Of a stretch of 64,000 bases of DNA, positions 59,562-64,000 are shown piece by piece. The position numbers and the translations under genes are program-made. The notes under the pieces are model-generated. The model was not told the DNA's origin, ran no database searches, and saw only the letters and a program-made list of their open reading frames with translations. Source of the DNA: Streptomyces sp. CB00316 (GTDB lineage Bacteria; Actinomycetota; Actinomycetes; Streptomycetales; Streptomycetaceae); the NCBI RefSeq assembly GCF_001905595.1, contig NZ_LIXI01000005.1, positions 496,001 to 560,000 of the forward strand, read 5' to 3'. Every line of letters starts with the position of its first letter. Position 1 is the stretch's first letter.

Positions 59562-59993
59562 GCCGGAATCCCATGTCGGGACGATCAAGGAAACGAGATC
59601 GTCTACGACGTCGAGGTCCGCGAGGAGAAAATCGATATCCGGTCCAAGGGGGCGAACAACAAGCTCGTCATCAGCCCCGAGGCGGCCCTCAAGGACCTGC
59701 TCGTCATCTTCACCGGAGACCACGCGCAGATCGACATCGAACGGACCACGAAGCGGCGTGCGGGTGTGCGCTTCGAACGGTGGGCCTCCGGCGGCGGAGG
59801 AAGACCCGCCAGCGGGCGCCGCCCTCGGCGATCCGGTCGTGGACGAGGCCGGTGCGCCACCGATCGCGTCTCACCGCCCGGCGAACAGGTCCGGCAGTCC
59901 GTGCATGTCGCCGACGACGACGGTGTCCCCCCGGCCCGGCTCCTCCACGGCGAGGAGACGGAGCGTCACCGGCTTGGCTGGGCGTCACCGTGA
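59562..59993 (+). pseudogene. Coding remnant without a start codon
   Basis: The frame reads NEIVYDVEVREEKIDIRSKG, ANNKLVISPEAALKDLLVIF and TGDHAQIDIERTTK, clearly protein-like beta/alpha sequence. It then degrades after about 59770 into Gly/Arg-rich translation until a stop at 59993. An in-frame stop precedes it at 59559 and there is no ATG/GTG. SHVGTIKET in the next frame just upstream may be its earlier part, shifted by one base at about 59594. Family not recognised. It lies downstream of a cluster boundary with an integrase remnant. Confidence 0.4.
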
Positions 59994-60305
59994 CCCCGTC
60001 GAATCGATCCGTGGGGCCTCCTGTTCGATAGGGCCGTCCGGCTCCCGGTTCGTCCGATGACGTTCGCGAGCGGCGCGTCTCCCTCGCGCAGGCACCGGGC
60101 GGCGCTGTTGGCGGCCTGGTCCGCGTCCTTCCCGGTCGGCGAACGAGGCCTCACGCCCGCCGAGCGACTCGGAACGGCGGGCGTTCTCGGCGAGGCCGAG
60201 GGGCGGCGAGGCCCTCGGTGGGGCGTGGGGTGCTGCCTTCACGGCTCGGCTCGCTCCGATGGACGGGCTGCCCGAGGCACTCGCGTCCCTCGCCGTGCCG
60301 ACCTG

Positions 60306-60521
60306 CGTCGCCGCATCGCGCTGACGGAGGCTGACGCGGACGAGCGGATGACGTGGTACACCGAAGGCCCAGCAGGGCCGGAGCCGTTGTGGCTGTGGCT
60401 GTGGCTGAACGAAATGGGTCTGCCGTTCCAGCCGCATTCGTGGAACAACGTCTTCACTGCGGCGAACCGGCGCTGCCGAACGGTGCTGGATCCGGAGCCG
60501 GAGAGGAGGCTGGACCCGCAC
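60306..60521 (+). pseudogene. Tyrosine recombinase (integrase) fragment
   Basis: Reads EGPAGPEPLWLWLWLNEMGL, PFQPHSWNNVFTAANRRCRT and VLDPEPERRLDPH. This is the stretch just before the catalytic HxxR-H box in large actinobacterial phage-type integrases (LWLNE.GLPF.PHSW..VF..A..RC). Everything after LDPH, including the catalytic His-Arg and Tyr, is replaced by a 27-bp tandem repeat. CTGTGG is repeated so that LWL is extended to LWLWLWL. A trace of an integrated element. Confidence 0.6.
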
Positions 60522-60524
60522 CGG

Positions 60525-60589
60525 TCCGGGGCCGGGACGGCGCGTGCCGTGTCCGGGGCCGGGACGGCGCGTGCCGTGTCCGGGGCCGG
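60525..60589. repeat. 27-bp tandem repeat (about 2.4 copies)
   Basis: Units at 60525-60551 and 60552-60578 are identical (start TCCGGGGCCGGGACGGCGCG), and 60579-60589 repeats the first 11 bases. It stands exactly where the integrase fragment ends and where a minus-strand coding remnant ends, so it marks a recombination joint. Confidence 0.85.
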
Positions 60590-60724
60590 CCTCCAGACCA
60601 ACGCCGCCGTCCCCAGCCGGGTGGCGCCGTTGTCGAACAGCCGAGGCCCGTAGGCGATCAGCTCGTCCCGGTCGAGCGGCACCGCGAGGTCGGCGGCCTG
60701 CCCCGGGCCGAGGCCGAGCGCCAG
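60580..60724 (-). pseudogene. Coding remnant downstream of the MerR gene
   Basis: On the minus strand, right after the MerR stop but in another frame, the sequence reads LALGLGPGQAADLAVPLDRD, ELIAYGPRLFDNGATRLGTA and ALVWRPAPD, which is convincing protein, then enters the 27-bp repeat. No start codon is available. Family not recognised; it may be the C-terminal tail of a deleted gene. Confidence 0.4.
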
Positions 60725-60725
60725 G

Positions 60726-61634
60726 TCAGGTCCGATCCGCGGTGCGCAGGGCCCGCGCCAGCCACTCCAGCTCCTTGGTCGCGTCGGGCGACGAAGCCTG
60801 CCCGCGCACACGGGCGACGAGTCTGCGGTAACGCTCCGCTCCCGCCTCGATCCCGGCCTCCAGGCTGCGCAGCACGGCGGCCCGGTCAGCGTCACCGAAC
60901 AGCTCGGACAGCACCTCGGCCGCTGCCACCTCCTCCGGAGCGACACCGCCTCTCCTGACCTCCGCGACGGTCTGCACGATCTGCCTGGCCCACCAGATGG
61001 AGGCCCCGGGAGGACGGCCCTGTCCCGGTACGGGCGTGTTGAGCTCCATCCATGTGCGCAACCGGGTGCGGAAACCGGGGTCCCGCACCAGTTCGGCCAG
61101 TTCGATCCAGGCGTCGACCTGCTCAGGTGTGGGATCGTCCGGCAACTCGATGCTGTAGGTGCGCATGCGGTCGCGCAGGCGCGTGTCGTGGAGGCCGCCG
61201 AACACCTCATCCTTGAACTCGTCGACGATCTGCTTGCGTTCGGCGGCGGAAAGCCGCGCCAACCGGTTCATCAGCGTTGTCTCCTCAACGGTCGAACCCC
61301 GTTTCGCCACGGTGGACAGGACGGCCCGGCTCACCTTGAGTGAGCGGATCTGCGCATCGAGCGCGGCCACATGCGCGTCGGCGACCTCGGCAACCGTGGT
61401 GCGGCCGCTCAGGACGCGGCACACGTCGTCGAGCCCGAGCCCCAGTTCCCGCAGCGTGCGGACCAGCTCGACGCGGGCCACGGACTCGGCGTCGTACAAC
61501 CGGTAGCCGCCCGCCGAGCGGGCCACAGGCGGCACCGCCCCCTCATCCGACCAGAAGCGCAGGGTCCGCACCGCAACTCCGGTGCGGCGCGCGAGCCGGC
61601 CGATGGTGAGCACGTCGGGGCGTTCGTCGTCCAT
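60726..61634 (-). CDS. MerR family transcriptional regulator
   Basis: 302 residues. The winged helix at about 7-75 (TIGRLARRTGVAVRTLRFWS, GAVPPVARSAGGYRLYDAES, LRELGLGLDDV) is followed by the dimerising helix (VADAHVAALDAQIRSLKVSR). A long all-helical C-terminal domain of about 180 residues has several Trp/Arg-rich stretches (DAWIELAELVRDPGFRTRLR), a likely effector domain of unknown ligand. ATG 61634 with GAGG 9 nt upstream. Two perfect palindromes lie upstream (CAGAGCTCTG at 61703-61712; CCGACGCCGGCGTCGG at 61726-61741). Confidence 0.85.
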   Translation of the reverse strand: MDDERPDVLTIGRLARRTGVAVRTLRFWSDEGAVPPVARSAGGYRLYDAESVARVELVRTLRELGLGLDDVCRVLSGRTTVAEVADAHVAALDAQIRSLKVSRAVLSTVAKRGSTVEETTLMNRLARLSAAERKQIVDEFKDEVFGGLHDTRLRDRMRTYSIELPDDPTPEQVDAWIELAELVRDPGFRTRLRTWMELNTPVPGQGRPPGASIWWARQIVQTVAEVRRGGVAPEEVAAAEVLSELFGDADRAAVLRSLEAGIEAGAERYRRLVARVRGQASSPDATKELEWLARALRTADRT

Positions 61635-61967
61635 GAACCAGATCCTCAACCCTCCGGCGGCTGGAGACTCAAGTGCCTCGGTGCGACATCCCGTGAGTTC
61701 TCCAGAGCTCTGCCGAGTTTTCTCACCGACGCCGGCGTCGGCAGCATGCGCCTTCTCGCTTTCGACCAGACTGCAGCCTGATCAGATCGGACGAGAAAGC
61801 TTCGGGAATCCCGAAGCCACGTCACTGACCGGCAGATCATGCGAACGAGAAAGAAGCCCCAGGCCAGCGGCTCCGGGCCCTGGCAAGAACCACGGGAACC
61901 CACAGGATGTCGCACAGTCCGGTACCGAGTTGGGCTCTGTCGCGTCGGCGGGTTTTGGGTGCCGGGT
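61635..61967. promoter_or_regulatory. Upstream region of the MerR gene
   Basis: 333 bp. It holds the palindromes CAGAGCTCTG (61703-61712) and CCGACGCCGGCGTCGG (61726-61741), candidates for regulator binding, the terminator hairpin at 61799-61817, and a second weaker hairpin at 61859-61883 followed on the minus strand by GGCTTCTTTC. I could not fix promoter boxes. Confidence 0.4.
61799..61817 (-). terminator. Terminator of the MBL hydrolase gene
   Basis: Perfect 8-bp arms GCTTCGGG and CCCGAAGC around a 3-nt loop; on the minus strand followed by TTTCTC. It is about 150 bp past the stop at 61968. Confidence 0.55.
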
Positions 61968-62572
61968 TCAGATGGGGGTGTTCTCGTCGGGGACGAAGGG
62001 CTCGCCGTGGCCGGGGACGATCAGGGCGGGCTTGAGGGCGAGGATCTTGCGGCGGGAGGCGTGCAGGCCCTCGTGGTCGTCAAAGGTGGGGTCTTCGGCG
62101 GGTCCGTCAACGCTCCACCAGGCGTGGGTGAGGACGACGGTGCCTTCGGCGGTTTCCGCGACGGTGGAGATGTCCTGGGGGGTGTGGCCGGGCGTTTCGA
62201 TCAGGCGGATCGAGGGGGAGAGCTGGATCCGTCGGCGGGCCGGTCGTACCAGAGGTGGTTGTGGTAAGCGGCCCAGACGTCGTGGGCGCGCGCGTTGAGG
62301 AAGAGGGCTGCGTTGAGGGTGTGGTCGGGGTGGTGGTGGCTGAAGACCACGTCGGTTACCTGCCCGGGGCTGATCCCGGCGGCGGCGAGCGGGTCGAGGA
62401 TGAGTGTGCGGTCCTCGACCATGCCGGGGTCCACGACGACGATCGTGTCGCCGTCGCGCAGGAGGCCGACGGTCGAGGCAACGTGCCACGGCTTCTCGCG
62501 GCCGTCGCGGTCGGCATTGCGGGGTCCGAGGCTGTCGTAGCCGGTGGTCAGCAGGGTGAAGGTGGCCGTCAT
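61968..62572 (-). pseudogene. MBL-fold metallo-hydrolase with a one-base frameshift
   Basis: ATG 62572: MTATFTLLTTGYDSLGPRNA, IVVVDPGMVEDRTLI and VTDVVFSHHHPDHTLNAALF (metal site HHHPDH) to WYDRPADG. The frame then changes at about 62230, continuing IQLSPSIRLIETPGHTPQDI, VVLTHAWWSVDG and LIVPGHGEPFVPDENTPI to a stop at 61968. Adding one base in GACGGATCC restores about 200 residues of a typical metallo-beta-lactamase-fold hydrolase. As given, the product would lack the last metal ligands. A base-call error is possible. It lies downstream of the CGNR gene. Confidence 0.7.
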
Positions 62573-62717
62573 GAGAGGTGCTGGTCCTTCGTCGGTCGTG
62601 GGGAATGGCCGGCATGGGGGGGCGAGGTGTGCCGTCCGTGCCCGGGGCTTGAGGGTGTGCGAAGCCGCGCCCCGGCGCGGGTCCGGTGAACCGGCGGCGG
62701 GGCGGGGGTGGCCGAAC

Positions 62718-63335
62718 TCAGTCGGCGGGGGTCTGCGTGCGGCGGGCGTAGGCGCGGGCGGCGCGGGCGCGGTCGCCGCAACGGACCGAGCACCAGTGGC
62801 GGCGCCCGGCGCGGAGCAGGTAGCGGTTGCAGGGGGTGGAGGGGCAGGCCGTCAGCCGTTCGGCGTCGGGCCCGGTGAGCAGGTCGGCGGCGTCGGCGGC
62901 GAGGATGCCCAGGGCCTGGTCGACGATCTGGTCGATGGGGTGCGGGGCGGTGCGGTGCATGCCGCGGACCGCGTCCCAGCCGAGCGGGGAGGCGGTGGGG
63001 ACCCGGGTGAGGGCGTCGTTGACAACAGCCATTGCTGTGACGGGGGCGGGGTGGCCGCCGACCTGGGCGGCGAGCAGGGCTCGTACCTGTTCGCGCAGGG
63101 AACGTAGGCGTGCCGCGCAGATCTCCTGCAGGCCCGCGTCCGCGGGGGCCAGGCCGTGGTCGACCAGCCACTGGTTGGCGCCGGAGGGCGTGCCCAGCGA
63201 GTCGAGGAACTGGCCGCCCGGCAGGGCGACGGCGCTGTTGGCGAGGTCGAGCGCGGGGTAGTGCTCGGCACCCGGTGACGGCGGCAGTCCGGGGTCGGCA
63301 GTTTCGACGGTGGCGGCGGTATCGATCTCACTCAC
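62718..63335 (-). CDS. CGNR zinc-finger transcriptional regulator (ABATE domain)
   Basis: 205 residues. The N-terminal ABATE-like domain (YPALDLANSAVALPGGQFLD ... ANQWLVDHG) precedes a C-terminal zinc finger CPSTPCNRYLLRAGRRHWCS...C. I start at GTG 63335: TTGTCA (63366-63371) and TAACGT (63343-63348) with a 17-nt spacer put the transcript start at this GTG, a leaderless gene. An upstream in-frame ATG at 63362 lies inside the promoter. Divergent from an MBL-fold gene across a shared inverted repeat, so it probably regulates both. Confidence 0.85.
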   Translation of the reverse strand: MSEIDTAATVETADPGLPPSPGAEHYPALDLANSAVALPGGQFLDSLGTPSGANQWLVDHGLAPADAGLQEICAARLRSLREQVRALLAAQVGGHPAPVTAMAVVNDALTRVPTASPLGWDAVRGMHRTAPHPIDQIVDQALGILAADAADLLTGPDAERLTACPSTPCNRYLLRAGRRHWCSVRCGDRARAARAYARRTQTPAD

Positions 63336-63352
63336 CCATCTCACGTTACAGC

Positions 63353-63410
63353 TTGCGTTCATCCGTGACAAACGCCTACAGTCACGGATGTAGGCCAATC
63401 TATCCGTGAG
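63353..63410. promoter_or_regulatory. Overlapping divergent promoters with a shared inverted repeat
   Basis: The inverted repeat CATCCGTGAC (63360-63369), 11-nt spacer, GTCACGGATG (63381-63390) is perfect. A third copy of the half-site, TATCCGTGAG, lies at 63401-63410. It overlaps the minus-strand -35 (63366-63371) for the CGNR gene and lies between plus-strand TTGCGT (63353-63358) and TACAGT (63377-63382, spacer 18) for the MBL gene. One bound regulator could block both. Confidence 0.75.
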
Positions 63411-63422
63411 GTGGTTCTCGTC

Positions 63423-64000
63423 ATGACAGTAACCGGCGCTTCCAGCGAGCAGGTCCCCATCCGTGTCTTCGGCGGCCCGACCGCCCTCATCGAGTACGGC
63501 GGGCTGCGCTTCCTGACCGACCCGACCTTCGACGCCCCCGGCGCCTACCCGTCCGGGCTGGCCAAGACCGCGCCCGCCTCCGCCACACCCGCTGATCTGG
63601 GCCGTATCGATGTGGTGCTGCTGTCGCACGACGAGCACGACGACAACCTCGATGCCTCGGGCCGGGCCCTGCTCGCCGGCGTATCCCTGACCCTGACCAC
63701 GCCCAGTGGCGCGGGCCGGCTGGGCGGCACCGCACGCCCGCTCAAGGACTGGGAGTCCATCGACCTGGACCGACCCGGCGGTGGCACGATCACCGTCACC
63801 GGCGTCCCGGCCCTGCACGGTCCCGGGGCACGCGCGGACCTCGAACCGGTCGTCGGCGAGGTCGTCGGCTTCGTCCTGAGCGGTGACGGCCTGCCCACCG
63901 TCTACGTCAGTGGCGACAACGCCCAGCTCTCCCTCGTCCGTGAGATAGCCGACCGATTCGGCCCGGTGGACACCGCTGTGCTGTTCGCCGGCGCGGTCCG
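63423..64000 (+). CDS. UlaG-like MBL-fold metallo-hydrolase (partial, runs off the window)
   Basis: Read directly from the sequence: MTVTGASSEQVPIRVFGGPT, ALIEYGGLRFLTDPTFDAPG, VVLLSHDEHDDNLDASGRAL, and later TVYVSGDNAQLSLVREIADR. The motif SHDEHDDNLD and the GDN further on are metal-binding elements of the UlaG/RomA-type beta-lactamase fold. Open to base 64000 without a stop. ATG 63423 with GAGGTGG 8 nt upstream. Controlled with the divergent CGNR gene through a shared operator (inferred). Confidence 0.88.
   Translation, partial: MTVTGASSEQVPIRVFGGPTALIEYGGLRFLTDPTFDAPGAYPSGLAKTAPASATPADLGRIDVVLLSHDEHDDNLDASGRALLAGVSLTLTTPSGAGRLGGTARPLKDWESIDLDRPGGGTITVTGVPALHGPGARADLEPVVGEVVGFVLSGDGLPTVYVSGDNAQLSLVREIADRFGPVDTAVLFAGAV

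Noticed and set aside
59007..59723. N-terminal extension of the NfeD protein to 59723
   Set aside because: The extra residues are antisense to the plus-strand coding remnant, and a good ribosome site precedes 59444.

Overview
This window is chromosomal DNA from a Streptomyces or a very close relative. Evidence: very high G+C with strong third-position G/C bias, mycothiol biosynthesis (mshB), families typical of the genus (DUF397, DUF3515, DUF6113, SpoIIE-type phosphatases, lone anti-sigma-type ATPases), secreted polymer hydrolases, and recognisable CebR-type and DasR-type operators. I found no rRNA, tRNA, CRISPR array or complete insertion sequence. A short integrase remnant is the only mobile-element trace.

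Left block (1-28.3 kb), conserved and intact. An acetyltransferase tail and a DUF4265 gene are followed by a proline/glycine-rich membrane protein and the mshB-DUF6113 pair. Next come an S9 peptidase and a DUF3515 lipoprotein. Then there are two head-to-tail five-gene peptide ABC transporter operons (binding lipoprotein, two permeases, two ATPases; all minus strand, 20.1 to 8.2 kb), the GTPase gene typA and a third, unusual peptide-binding lipoprotein. As I recall, the bldK region of S. coelicolor lies between typA and mshB, so one of these transporters may belong to the developmental BldK family. A truncated LacI-type regulator that keeps its promoter and operator, and a GAF-SpoIIE phosphatase, close this block.

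Middle accessory block (28.3-35.5 kb), plastic. It holds two tiny translationally coupled genes, a TPR pseudogene broken by short tandem duplications, and a MarR regulator divergent from an accessory enolase across a 5 x 13 bp repeat array. It also has a secreted pentapeptide-like repeat protein, a three-gene unknown operon with two frameshifts, the tail of an XRE/DUF5753 regulator coupled to DUF397, and a GH6 cellulase directly under a perfect CebR-type operator.

Right block (35.5-57 kb), mostly intact secretion, envelope and signalling genes: DUF6056 plus a GT2-GtrA fusion, a TPM-PspA envelope-stress pair, a PAS-PAS-GAF-PP2C-HATPase protein and a lone HATPase, NUDIX and SPOR-like proteins. 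Then come a GntR regulator divergent from a GH18 chitinase with a DasR-type site between the promoter hexamers, an S8 protease with a P-domain, a threonine-synthase-like enzyme, a double-MerR regulator divergent from an erythromycin-esterase-family protein, a secreted GH65 enzyme and an SCO4226-like small protein.

End block (56.9-64 kb), decayed and regulatory. There is a MarR/quinone-oxidoreductase chimera, an SPFH-NfeD operon, remnants including a tyrosine recombinase fragment, a MerR regulator, and a frameshifted MBL hydrolase. It ends with a CGNR regulator divergent from a second MBL hydrolase, with both promoters overlapping one inverted repeat. All frameshifts I detected lie in accessory genes, and none in the roughly 45 conserved genes, which favours real decay over random sequencing error.
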